From the NCBI GenBank assembly GCA_963971285.1, contig OZ020244.1, forward strand, positions 21,514,001 through 21,578,000: a stretch of DNA of 64,000 nucleotides, given 5' to 3'. The position numbers and the translations under genes were made by a program. Below, piece by piece: positions 11,401 through 22,700 of the stretch. The stretch's first letter is position 1. The number at the start of each line of letters is the position of its first letter. This DNA comes from Astropecten irregularis (Eukaryota; Echinodermata; Asteroidea; Paxillosida; Astropectinidae). Below the pieces are notes generated by a model. That model saw only the letters and a list, made by a program, of their open reading frames with translations. It did no database searches and had not been told where the DNA came from.

Positions 11401-12681
11401 GAAGATCTAGGAGCTCTATGTGGTGGTCCAGATGGCATGGACATCATCAAGGACATCCTTCATCTTGCAAGAGATCTTCTGAAACCCGGTGGGTCTATCT
11501 GGCTGGAAACAGACTGTAAGCATCCTGAGGACATCCAAAAATGGCTGGGGAACAACCAACAGACAGGTGTCCAGTTTATCAGGATGTATAAGGATTACAA
11601 TAACAAGTGAGTGACCGATATTCAGGTCTGCTTGATAATCTATTTAACTTCCAGCGCACTAATGGAAGCCATTTCAAACTTAGACCAGGTGCCGATTTCA
11701 CTAACGCTTTGCAATCATCGCTAAAGCCCAAATCCATCGCTACTTTGCGTATCAATTTTTCCATGTAGCGATGGATTTGGGCATTAGTGATGATCACAAA
11801 GCGTTAGTGAAATCGGCCCCGGGTGCTCAAAGGCAGTATCATATTTTGGTAAGAAACCAAAACAGAAATATTCACAGATATATGTATAACTTACAGGGTA
11901 AGATGGTGGTGGTAGAAACATACCGTTAAAATGTTTCCAGAAATGTTATCCAAAAATTAGTAAAACAACGACCGAAAATCTTTTAAAAGATCAGAAATAA
12001 AAGAGGAAAGACTTAAGAAATACTGTGGCCGTTTTTCACGGTTTTCTCAAAAAGTGGGCACCGTACGGGACTGAAATTTTCACAGATGACTGTTACTGTA
12101 TCTGTCTTGATATTTTTGCCCCTAAATCTGTATTTCTTTGATAAAAACCAAAGTATGATATTACCTTTAATTCGAGCTAATGTTCATTACATTGAAAGCA
12201 CCATATACAGTGGTCATGTCCCAAGTAACTGGCTGTGGTCCCAAATGCATGCAACACGTGCTCCTGTGGCAGTCACTAGCCAATGACTCCAGCTATTCCC
12301 AAGGAATCTTGTGTATGAACACAGCCAGTGATTTTATTTTTGCAATATGCAAAGTACAATATGGTGCTGCAGCTGTCATTCCCCAGGTTGGAGCACGGTT
12401 TACGGTGTAATCGTTCATACTCAAGTAAATCTATCTTTACACATGTGTGGTTTTCTTTAGATGACAATAGAAATTAGAACCAATGAATATCTGCCCCTTA
12501 ATAATAGCAAAATATTTTACGGCAAGCTGAGCCAAAAACATGATGAAAGTTGGCTGTAATGAAATTACCGGAATACAGCTTCTTACAACAAACAGGGCAT
12601 GAATAGGAATTAATATTTGGTTTTTGATGATTCTCATTTTTCCACAGGCCACGATTTTGTCATCTGAAGTTTCAGCATTGA
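5455..12681 (+). CDS. HEMK1: HEMK1: mitochondrial release-factor glutamine N5-methyltransferase
   Basis: Eight coding exons: 5455-5949, 6094-6185, 6588-6681, 7654-7767, 8166-8230, 10066-10224, 11397-11606, 12648-12681. They join in frame to 420 codons plus TGA. Family knowledge: PrmC/HemK enzymes methylate the Gln of the GGQ motif in class I release factors using S-adenosylmethionine; HEMK1 acts in mitochondria. Seen: a basic, Ser-rich N-terminus that could target mitochondria; [11 protein letters not shown] and IPRPETE of the substrate-binding domain (about 198-227); SAM motif EVGCGSG (247-253); the acidic CIDRSEEAV strand; and catalytic NPPY (322-325), followed by a Y-E-D-x-x-A-L-x-G-G-x-x-G-M-D block. 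The C-terminus K-P-R-F matches human HEMK1. The N-terminal 100 residues are longer and less recognisable than in human (338 aa). The ATG at 5455 has G at -3 and +4. Confidence 0.95.
6207..6400 (+). repeat. Possible tRNA-derived SINE fragment
   Basis: The B-box-like AGGTTCGAATCCCTCTC near 6240 is preceded by a poor A-box region and followed by non-tRNA sequence. It lies in HEMK1 intron 2. Confidence 0.3.
8058..8142. mobile_element. 85-bp near-palindrome (minimal MITE or hairpin)
   Basis: Perfect 30-bp inverted arms (8058-8087 and 8113-8142) beginning ATTTAAAGGACCAGCTTAAT, with a 25-nt AT-rich centre that is itself nearly palindromic. It lies in HEMK1 intron 4, 23 nt before exon 5. No clear target duplication. 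Confidence 0.7.
8349..8420. repeat. G/C homopolymer-rich inverted repeat
   Basis: A long G run, CCTGGGGGCACGTGCCCCCC, then several C runs. GGGGGCACGTGCCCCC is palindromic. It resembles the ends of short dispersed elements near 9315-9650. Homopolymer lengths may be unreliable. Confidence 0.5.
8740..8950 (+). repeat. Dispersed repeat, copy 2 (paired with 3824-4022)
   Basis: Same order of conserved blocks as 3824-4022. It lies in HEMK1 intron 5. Confidence 0.6.
9315..9560. mobile_element. MITE-like element with AGGxGxGGATC ends
   Basis: The left end CAGGAGCGGATCAAGGATTTT faces an inverted right end (CCCCCTGGATCCACCCCTG). Flanks are CATTTT and CATTTC, perhaps a decayed target duplication. It lies in HEMK1 intron 5. 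The hAT-like class is inferred from end sequence only. Confidence 0.45.
9638..9850. repeat. tRNA/SINE-like dispersed repeat, copy 1
   Basis: Shares with 52285-52470 the ordered blocks ACTCTACCAACTAAACTATC, CCAGCCCTATA, GGTGTCACTAATA, TTGTTCATTTGG, AGAAGCCATGAAACCAC and GCAACCTCAGAAA. Read on the minus strand, the first block resembles a tRNA A-box region (GTAGCTCAGTTGGTAAGAGC in the other copy). Confidence 0.55.
10555..10698. mobile_element. Palindromic MITE, GATTTCAC family, copy a (CAG duplication)
   Basis: The 144-bp element begins GGGCCGATTTCACTAACGC and is nearly palindromic throughout (the ATTTTCCGTTTAGCGA halves meet in the centre). CAG occurs directly on both sides (10552-10554, 10699-10701). 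CWG duplications mark the PIF/Harbinger superfamily. It interrupts an older inverted repeat, 10446-10551 plus 10702-10720. Located in HEMK1 intron 6. Confidence 0.8.
11689..11819. mobile_element. Palindromic MITE, GATTTCAC family, copy b
   Basis: Same ends (GCCGATTTCACTAACGC and its inverse) and the same AAGCCCAAATCCATCGC core as copy a, shortened in the middle. Left flank CAG, right flank CGG, so the duplication has decayed. It lies in the last HEMK1 intron. Confidence 0.75.
11826..12166 (+). mobile_element. ~340-bp TIR element (AAAGGTAGTATCAT ends), copy 1
   Basis: Starts AAAGGCAGTATCATATTTTG and ends with the inverse of AAAGGTAATATCATACTTTG. The interior (AACAACGACCGAAAATCTTT, AAATACTGTGGCCGT) matches 43426-43789 closely. 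It lies in the last HEMK1 intron. Confidence 0.7.
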
Positions 12682-13176
12682 TTGCAAGACTAGTGGGATT
12701 TGATCTTGGTGAAGTAAAGCCATGTTTGAATTAATGGTCCCATTAACTGCTGGATGTTTCTATGTGTAGCAGTCTGTTTAATTGCTTGCCAACAGATATA
12801 CTAAGCTGTAGTTGTAGCCATTACTTTGAATTGAGCCTCAAAAGGAGCAGCAAATTGAATGCGACATAAGATTATTAAATAATCACAGAAGCAAATGTTT
12901 ATGTTTGGCAGCTGACTATGCAATAATTAGATTTTATTTTCCTTTTTTTGGTTTTATAAGTAATCAAGTGAGAAAACATTTGAGCTGTTTTCCCAAAGTT
13001 ACTGAAATTATACGCACATACATAATATACATATTGAGATGGTGAAAGTAAGCTTGTACATTCAGCTAGAAAATGTCTGTACAAAGTTGACGATGTTGTG
13101 GTAGCGTGCTTGGCACAGGAGAAAAAACACATTCACATTATAAACATTCAAACTAATCATGACAATATCTGAATTG

Positions 13177-13182
13177 AATAAA
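13177..13182 (+). terminator. Candidate HEMK1 polyadenylation signal
   Basis: This is an AATAAA hexamer about 500 nt downstream of the HEMK1 stop codon, the first good plus-strand one I noticed. Another lies near 13245. The cleavage site cannot be placed from sequence alone. Confidence 0.35.
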
Positions 13183-16100
13183 TCCATTCTGAGGTATTCC
13201 TGTAATGACTACCGGTTTTGAGCATTAATTTTTTTCTAAGTGGTAATAAAAAATGGGCAATTTTATTTTATACCCTACATGATTTACAAAAATTTTTAAT
13301 ACAATATTTTATGTAAAGCAGTTCTAAATTTTTTAAAACAATTATGTCATAACTCAATATAGACACTATTCCAATGATGACAGAGTAAAAAGTTAGATTC
13401 CATTCACTTCACTTTGACAAAAGTCATCATTAATGTATTCCTCCTTGGTTTCTTGGCCAAGTTTCAAACATGAGGTCAATAAACATGATGGTGCTGCATT
13501 GTGCGTGAAATCATTTGTAAATGGTGTTTATTATTTCATTAGCTTTCCCCCTACAATTAGCAAAATATGCATTGTGCAATTTATTTCTTTTCGTTTTCTG
13601 TATTGGGTCGACGGATACAAAAGATTATTAAGTGTCGGTAAATTACCAAGTTTTTAGACTGATAACAGACAATGACAGACTTTCATGATGTAAATCCCTC
13701 AGTTGAACTTGTCTTGTAGTGTAGAAATCATAGCAATAAGCTTTTTTTTGCAAGACAAGTTTGGTACAACTAACTTTACTGAGCCAATTATGTACACCCA
13801 AAACTGGAATTTCCCCAGACTGACACTTGATGCAAAAAACATCATTCAAGGCAAGTCATTGCATTGATCAGATAATATGAGAAGGCCAATGCATCAACAT
13901 CATTCACAACGGGTTTAAATGGCATAAAGGCCACAAGATTATCCCACTGAGTGATGGAGGTACAATGTGCAAGAGCTTGCCTCTCAATGTGCTGTGCAGT
14001 GAATTCAAGTAGGTATACAATTACAAGCAATTATTCATATCAGTTGTAAAATAGGTTGAGGCCAGACCCACACTAACACCGTAACAGCTATGGCTACTAC
14101 AGTTGCTAATGGTATTTCTACATGCAGAAAAACACATGCTGACCAAGTCATGTAGCCAAAGTTCTGTAAAAATAACACATGGCCTTATTTCATGAATTGA
14201 TTTACATTATCTTCAGTTCTTATAAATAATAACTTGCTGAGACAAAAATATGGCGTTCTACAAAAGGTGAAGTATGGGAAAATCATATTTGAATTTCCGG
14301 AAAGTGGATGGAGGGAACTGGTATTAAAGTTACTGCAGTACCCCTGATCCTCTGGGGAACTACTAGTATGCTCAATCCACACCCAATGGTTTAAATAGCT
14401 AGACGCATGCACCTGAATGTGGGAGAGTACAGGCTTAAATCTGAGCAGTAGTTGAATCAGTGTTAGGACACCCAAAAGAATCCGGAAGCAATGCCATGCT
14501 TGGAAAACAAAATCTCTAAATAGTAAATTCTGCTATTTTGCCATTAGGTATTAATTTTGGAACAGAGAATAAAAATAAAGAAACCAAACGTCACGCACTG
14601 AATTGCCGTTTGAAAACTACCTACATCAGTTATTTCAAAGAATAATGTAAAACAAGATTTCACATTGGTTGTCATAATATTATACTAGAACGGAAATGCA
14701 AATCAAGGTATGTGCAGTAGGGACAGTCAAGTAAAACATGAAGCCATTACACACTCAATATGACGGCACAGATGCACACTGATTACATGACCATAATAGA
14801 TGAAATAAATTAAATCACGCTAGGAGTCCAAGAAGTGGATAAAAATCACAAAAGGAATAAAAATGCAAGACGGTGCTGCCAAATGCCAAAAAATTACAAA
14901 GCCAACAAACAATCTTCAAAACAAATGAAAACACAAACAAACAAAGCACCCCAAGAAAACCAACATGTTTTTGGACAAGTGCACTAAAACATTTGGCAAA
15001 AAGCAAAAATAAAAAGTATCCAACATAAAAACCAGCATTAGTACAAACAACACACGGAACCCTTTGTGAGTCAAAAACCAGGGGATACAGTACACGTATA
15101 GGCGCCTTTTCAATTTGCAATTGTAATCTAAAATGAAAATCTCATCCTCCGCTGCAGGTCTCATTGTGTAAGGAGTAAATAGCTGATGAGACATGATTTA
15201 CATTAAAAAACCAGCTTGAGTGCACTTGGTGAGGGTAGTATGATGAGGCCATTCTATTGTCACAAGGCTGTGCATGAGAAATGCTTCTATGAACCACACA
15301 TATTATTTGACGTTCATGAATTTCGTCTTCATTTTATCAGACTGGTGTGAGAAAGACACATCAAGACAAATGATACAGCACTGAATCCCCAAGAGGACTG
15401 AGCTCTGTTGAAGTCTATGACCCTCTTCAATAATAGTGGCTTAACTTGCTGTTCAACTGAAAAGGCCCTTGGCATTTATCAGCCATGTCTGTGAGAAAGG
15501 TCAGTGAAGCTTGGACCACTGTGGTCCACCAACATGCTGAAATCAGTTGAATGTGTACATTTAAGTCAAGTCAACATTGGTATTTCGAGGTGTGTACTGT
15601 CTAATCGCCAAGTATTCTGCACACCAGCTATTTCTCCTGTCTAATATGATTGTTATGATGTATCCTCACAATGGTGACCTTTCAATCTAACCCTACAAGT
15701 ACAAAATGCATCATACTCATAACCAACCCCACTAACTCTCTCATTGTGCCTTATAAAACAAATGCAGCTTGAAATAAACTTGCAGCTTTCTGTGTTTTAC
15801 AAAATACAATGTGCACATTTCATGCACACATTCAAAACCAAAAAAATAAGAAAAAAAATCTGGAAAACAATTTCTGGACCTAAATTGTTTTTGTTTTCTA
15901 GAATGCTACTTTACACACATACTGTACAATTTGTTTTCCTTGTTTACATACTTTAAAAAAAGAACCTGGAAAGGGGCGGAGCTTGTGCCATCCTCCCAGT
16001 TTGAGGTTCTAAAGCCCTAATGTATACACCTCACCAGCTTTATATACAGCAACAAAAAAAGGTGTGTTTTTTATATACAATAAAATTGTTTGATCTTTCC

Positions 16101-16237
16101 TTAAAAGATTTAAAACAACATAAATTGTCCGTGGGAAAATCTCAAGTTAATTCTGTACAATCCGCTCTCGCTTGATTTCTTCTTCTTGCTTGTCAATCAG
16201 ACTAAGACAAAGAATTTGATCAGGGTACTGAATGTGC

Positions 16238-16243
16238 TTTATT
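16238..16243 (-). terminator. Candidate NR2C polyadenylation signal
   Basis: TTTATT on the plus strand reads AATAAA on the minus strand, about 550 nt past the NR2C stop codon. Further candidates exist closer to HEMK1 (for example near 13523 and 13580), so the true 3' end is uncertain. Confidence 0.3.
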
Positions 16244-16795
16244 TCCAAGCTGATGAAATTCCTATGGCAAGTGGAACTTTGAATTTCAAACTGTCTGACT
16301 GCAAATGCTCTTCAGGCATGTCCATCTATCAAAACCAGAGTTCCCAATACATCTTGAAATATATATCATGATTTGTTAATATTCTTTGTTATTAAAACTC
16401 CACTGATTTGAAGCAAAATTTAAAACCCCTGGCTTTAGAAGGAACAAAAATTTAAAGCACATGAACAAATTACTTACATCCTCTGGTTGGTTCAATAGCA
16501 AATACATCGAAATAAATTGTGAGTCATCACAATTGTGGCCAGATCCCTGAAAATCCCTCATCAAAAACCAAAATTCACCTGCATTATCTATACAAAGAGA
16601 CTGGAGGTCGAGTCTACTTCCCACAAAACTTCAGCTTCTACCATGAGGTGGCAAAAGTTAATATACAACTTCTGTTTCTGTTTCCTTGAAATCAGAATGA
16701 AGAGGAAAAATGTAGAACTCTTATACAGTGCTGCATGATGATACTAACATATCTTAATCTGCATGCCCTACTTGGATTTCATGGCTCCTCCTCAT

Positions 16796-19700
16796 TCACT
16801 GTCCGGCACTTGTGGCTATCGTGATCTGTGCATTGTAATCTGTTGTCTCCATCCTCAGGATGTACGGGATGATGCTGTCGATCTGAACGTTACCGATCAG
16901 GCCGGCAAAGAAGAGCTCTTCCATGATACCCGGGTTGAGCAGGCGCAGGGCAGGTAGGCGGAGGAGGAGCTTGCCGTAGCGGTCGGGGTCGTTAGGGTAG
17001 GTCTTGGCCTCGTACGCCCTCAGCTCGCTGATGGCCTTGTCCTGAAACCGCTCAATCTGTCTGGGGTTAGTCAGGCCTGGGTGGTCTGCAATAGAGACAT
17101 TGAAAGATTGTAATGTCTTACCTGCCCAAAATGTCTTTGTGACGAGTTGACTAGACCTTTTATTAAAGGGGCACCATTCATGCCAGGTACACTGAGGCAC
17201 CTGTCTTTGTTTACTTCACTTCGTGTATTGGACTCATGTGAAATACATCATTAGACACTCCGGCTGCAACATCCATTACCTTGACCTGATAGTTTTAAGT
17301 CACATGATCTTATTTTTCTAAATGCAGCAACGAAAAAAAAAAAGGATTTCACGAAATCTTCTTCACAGTATATTAGTCATATTCATGTTTTGATGTTACA
17401 AGAACTTGGTCATCTTTCAGCCTGTGTGAAAGCAATTTGATGAAAACAGGTTTGAAGATCCAAACTATCTCAATGATTTACCTTTCTTATGTATACATTA
17501 TGTATCATACTATTGCTTCCAATATTAAGTCAGTTTCCTTGATTTTTTAAACAAAGTTCAATTTCACACAAGACATGACCTGGTTTTGCTTTTCAACCAA
17601 AGAGGTTTTTCTTTAACTTGAGCTACGTGACTCAAGACAAGAAATGAGATGGAATTCAGACCAACACCAGAAAGAAAAGCTGCTATGATTTCGGACATGG
17701 GGTGCATTGTCTTCTGCATCAAGCATTTCTTATTTTACCTGGGCTGAAAAGGACGGCAGCCTTAAGGTAGGCAAACTCAGAGGAATCCACCTGCAACTTG
17801 GTGGTGACCGACACAAACTCCTGCAGCTTCCAAATGTGCTCCATGACTGCTTTGACCCTGTCTGCAGAAAGCTTGTCTGGAAAGAACGGGCAGAATGGGT
17901 TTATGGAACTGGGGCCTCATGGGTTAGCAGACACGGGCCCCATCATACGGACACAGTTGAAATCCCTTCAAGATTCAGTAAGGCACTAGTATCTAACATC
18001 TAACTGTATTCCTGTGAAATCTGGTCACATAGATGGAAAGTCAAATGTGGTAATGTTTCTGAGAACACGCTCATGCTGCAACATCATTATTTGTGTGTGT
18101 GGTGTGATTTAATAAATGGAGCTGATTGATCATAGTAATTCTCAACCTCTTTGCTTCTCAGTTCCTTGTTAACATTTGTCAAACTGATCAAGTCCACTGT
18201 CACGATAATGTGACAAACTACTGTGGCTAATAGCAGTGTGGTATGTCCTACTTCCTTCACATGAGAGCTCACAGGAAGTCAACACTGCCTCGATCGGATG
18301 CTGGATATGCCACTAGCCATTGTCAACTGTGCCGACTAGGAAGAGTGGTATTATGGTAAGATGGGCCAGTTTGAGGCTTAAACTACAAACCCAAGGCTTG
18401 TCAGGTACAAATCAATTTGAAAGATTTTGAGGGTTTAATTTTCATGAGGTTTTCCGGTCCATAAGCTTTGAAGTACTGTGTAATCATATTTCCTCTGTGG
18501 CCATTAAGAAGAAAAATGACAGCCCGGAAAGAATTTGAATCTGCAAGTACTGCTCTTCTAGTGCGGATAAAGTGTGACCATTTTAAACACTGAGCTAGCC
18601 ATAACACATTTGAATGGTAGCAGTTAACATACTATTTTCTATAGATGTTAAGATGCATTCAATGCTACATGGATAGGTAGGAGTGAGCAACACCACCCAG
18701 TCGATAATTTTTCTTTTAAAATGTTGCAGCATGTAATTTGATAAGATTCAAATGATCACCAAAAGGCTGTTACATGGATTAAAGCTGATGGATTCTGCAA
18801 TGTGTTTCACAGGGGGTGAAATTACGTTAGAAGCCTAGCAACTAGCATTGCAATTACTAAGAGTGTAGTGATAAACAGTTTTAAAACTTTTATATTGCCT
18901 GGTGGAAAATTTATAAAATTTGACAGCTTTTCCCAGCCTTGTCATTTCTAAAAAATCTATGTCTGTTGTCTTGAGATCCTGAATTAGTTCAGAGGAAGGA
19001 ATGTACACTGCATGAAAACAGCTTGTATGATTACAAACTTAAGAAAATGGAGACGAACTATAAGAGAAGAAAACAGGATGCCAAGAAAAACATGAAACGC
19101 CTTGATCAACAGACACATTGTAATAATGTTCTTCTGAAGGGGGAAAGGTATCAGAGTATAGGAAACAATGGTGAACTACATGTAATTACCTAATTGTCTA
19201 TTTAAACATGCATTACTTCATTAAAATTCATATTCAAAACATTGTCAGTCATGATTGAATTTACCTTGTGCATTACAGAGACATACTAGCCAGGAATAAA
19301 AAGAAGGTCAGCAGCTTGTTTGAGCAAAGATAAATTCAATCATGCGTTAGAGAAGGATTAGCTTCTGCAGTGATGTGGTGAGCATGCTCTTTTTTTTTTG
19401 TCCGTCGGAGTTTTGAATAGTTCAACATCAACAAAAATAGGAGAGAGAAAAATGGAACAAACTGCAACTGTATCATGCCAACATATATCCAAGGTCTGCT
19501 TTTGTACTTTTGTAGCATACCAGATATTTATTGAATGTTATTGTACGCCTCCGAGTACAGTGGGATACTAATGGATCTTTCTCCTCTTGTGAACACTGAA
19601 ATCAGCGTAAAATTTGCATTCTTTTAGGGGTAATTTTGGGCACCTGATAAAAACCTCAAACCTTCTTCACTTGGCTGGACATCACAAGATCAAGACGGTA

Positions 19701-22700
19701 AACTGTGTCATTTCTCAAACAGTCAGCAAAGGCAAAGTGATTTTTCAACTAACAATCTCCTTACCCACTCTCTTACAATGGCACTTTCCTGTGGCATGGA
19801 TGCGATTTAGCAGAATTTGACAAGGTTTTTTTTATCTCATTTCCAGGGTAGCATTCTTTTAAAGTCTACCATTGCGCAGACTGGCTTAAAATTCATGGAC
19901 GTTGATATGAAAACATTAAATGGTTAAGACTCTCGTTGAGGCAATGCCTTCATGCCCATGGTCAATGCCTAAGTGTCCCCGGCCAATATCACCCGATAGC
20001 AATAAAGTTAATTCATAAGTGGCCGCAGTCATTGCCTCGTTGTCATTCAATGTAATGGATGGAATGAAGGTGACTGCCTCAGTGCCCTTCATCATGTTGA
20101 CACTGCCCTCCACGACCTATGAAACTGATTCCCATAGTCATTGCCTTTGGGCCCCTTCAAATGATCCAGTAGAAATTTCAGTTTCTATTTACACAGTGGT
20201 GCCATGAGCCAAAGAAAAATTACCTTGCCCCTTAAAGAAAAAACAAGGACCTGATAAAGATTTCCATTCTTTTTTCTTCAATTAAAAAAAAAGATAATGA
20301 AAATGGATTCTGTACAAGACATGCTTCATGTCTTTAAAAACTTTTTTAATTTTGACAGGGCACAAGGCAAAAGATTTTGTTTCATGATGCACCTAATCTT
20401 ACCATGCCTTTTGAGATGACGTATTGAAAACATGTATCAATCTCTTTCTGCTTTTCATAATAAGATGGTTTAAAATGTGCCTTTCATGATTCATGCATTG
20501 AACATTTTAAATTATTGTAGTTTTTGTTCATAGGAATGGATACATACTTGTGTATATATTCTTAAAGCAATTAATTTCTTAAGTGGTTAAGATAATGTAT
20601 TCTGAATTGGGAAGGCATTAAATGATACATGCTTGAAGCTAGAATGTAATTCCGTACACAATATCTTCTTTAACAGACCCAACAGAGCTGTAGTAAAGAT
20701 GGTTTGAGGTTTTCTCAGAGCCACAGAGAGCCTGCTCTATTGAGGCTTTGCTGAATGGCCGAGGAAATTAGTATTGCAGATATGATTTGTGGGAGTAAAT
20801 ATTCCGACTAGAATCTAGGATGATATGAGGCATGCACATAAATATTCATGAATTGAGGGGGCGGGAGGGGAGACAGGAAAAAACAGCATGCACGTCAGTT
20901 CGGATTGGTCCAATTTCAATGTTGGGAGGGGGGAAAAACAAACAAAACGAAAATACTCGGAATTTTTTTTTGTCACCGAGGGACAAAAAATGTCATCCTG
21001 CAGAAGCTACCTTGCTCAAGGGGCACGGCACACAAATTTGCTGCGGTACCTTGCTGCAGACTGGTCTGAAGGTGGTTGACGATCGCCGTCAGGATGGTGG
21101 AGAGCGCCATCGTCTGGGAACACTGGGCCAGGCCTAAAGTGAACAGCTCACTCCAGCACTTTTGGACCATCGTCACGTTGGATTCAGGACTGCAGGGTGA
21201 AAAGGGTCAAGACTGAGTGATTGGCCTGTTGTCCTGAATACAATTCCAAAGGCAGCACATTGCTTTTTATTTTGATAACAACATGACTATCAACCCATCT
21301 AGATTTCTCTTGTGAAATGTTCATTTAAGGAGGCACAAGGACAGCATCATAGCTCTACCAATTCTCATAGCTCTGCACTTACCCAAGTAGCTGGAAGGCC
21401 TGGATGTTTCTGGCCCAGTGCATAGACAGGAATAAGAGCCTGGACGCTGACTCACAGATGTAGTGGACATTGAGAAATTGTGGCATGGGAGACGGGGTGG
21501 TCAGCTTGAACTGCATGTGGGACTCGTTCAGCATGTTGCCCTCGATCTTGATGTACTGCTGCTCCCCAGTGCCACCCTGGCTGCCGCCGCCGTTAGCTTG
21601 GTCCGACAAACTGGAGAGGGGAACACATTACGGTCATTCTCAATGATGTTCTCAATTAAGGAATTAAAAAGTTGTGATCTTCACACACACATCTCTTCAT
21701 CAAGCCTTGGTTGTTAAAATTTCACCGGTGCTCACCGACTGTAAAATATCACCCCAGAGATTCACTTTGATTCAATTACAACTTTTGAAAATGAAAAAAA
21801 GGGAAGAATATTTTAACCAAGGTAATAAAGTAAACCATTCAGATTTCTAGGTCATGCATTTTGTAATTCACAACCATCAGAGCTAAGTGCACAATAAAGA
21901 GAATTTAATAGTATTGACATTACACCCCTGACTAAAAGGTCACCCAAGATCCCGGTTGCAGGCTTCAAAGAGACATACATTATTCAAAGGGGATGTAACA
22001 AAAGTATGACCAACCTGATTTCAAGTGCTGAGGTGCCGTCTCCACCCTCCCCTCCGGGTGCCAGCGCCTTGGCAAGAGTATCAAAGGCTTTTGAGATCTG
22101 GTTTGGTGTTTGGTTGATTCCCTGCTGAACTGATGTCTCCCCATTCGATACCATCTAGCCACACACACAAGGAAGGAAAGACAAGAATTCTTTTAGACAT
22201 TCTGCTTTCAACTTGGTTCATGTGTATCAGTGAGAGTGTGTTTGTGTAGGACACTGGGGGGGGGGGTACAAGTAGACAACACAGCAAGCATACAGCAAGT
22301 CTTCTTTACTCCTTACAAGTACAATGTGTGCACTACTGTGATGTTGGGTAATGATAAAATACAAAGGATGCATATATGTGACTGCCTGAGTGGATGTTGA
22401 GGACAGATTGAATTTTTGTTTTTTCCAATTCAGGAAAGGCTGCAAAACAGACTAATTGAGAAATCTTCAATCTTTCCTTTCCTAACAACGTAACATACCA
22501 CAATACCTATTTACAATGTTGACTTGGAATGTTAGATAGATTTCATTGATAGAAATGTTAAGCACACAAATCTGCTAAACACAAATAAGAATTACAATAG
22601 CAAACAAAGAAATTACCAAATTTAAACAAAACTAATGTTTGCAAGTTGTCATTATAACCAAGCAATATCTTCAGCTAAAGCAAGTCCTATGAGACCAGTT

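Larger units (their letters stand above)
12682..16795. other. Convergent intergenic/3' UTR region of HEMK1 and NR2C
   Basis: The tail-to-tail interval has only AT-rich sequence, polyadenylation-like hexamers on both strands, and no conserved reading frame. Much of it may be NR2C 3' UTR, since nuclear-receptor 3' UTRs are often long. Confidence 0.5.
16796..22154 (-). other. NR2C ligand-binding domain exons
   Basis: Five exons: 22154-22015, 21610-21383, 21189-21050, 17861-17739 and 17085-16796. Diagnostic blocks include [30 protein letters not shown] (signature region), [27 protein letters not shown]-type [22 protein letters not shown] and [20 protein letters not shown]. The last block includes the helix-12 region ([11 protein letters not shown]). 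Exon 22154-22015 still holds hinge sequence, so the fold itself starts in 21610-21383. Confidence 0.93.

Noticed and set aside
14815-15194. Cys/Phe-rich hydrophobic minus-strand frames
   Set aside because: AT-rich region probably within the NR2C 3' UTR; composition alone explains the hydrophobic residues.
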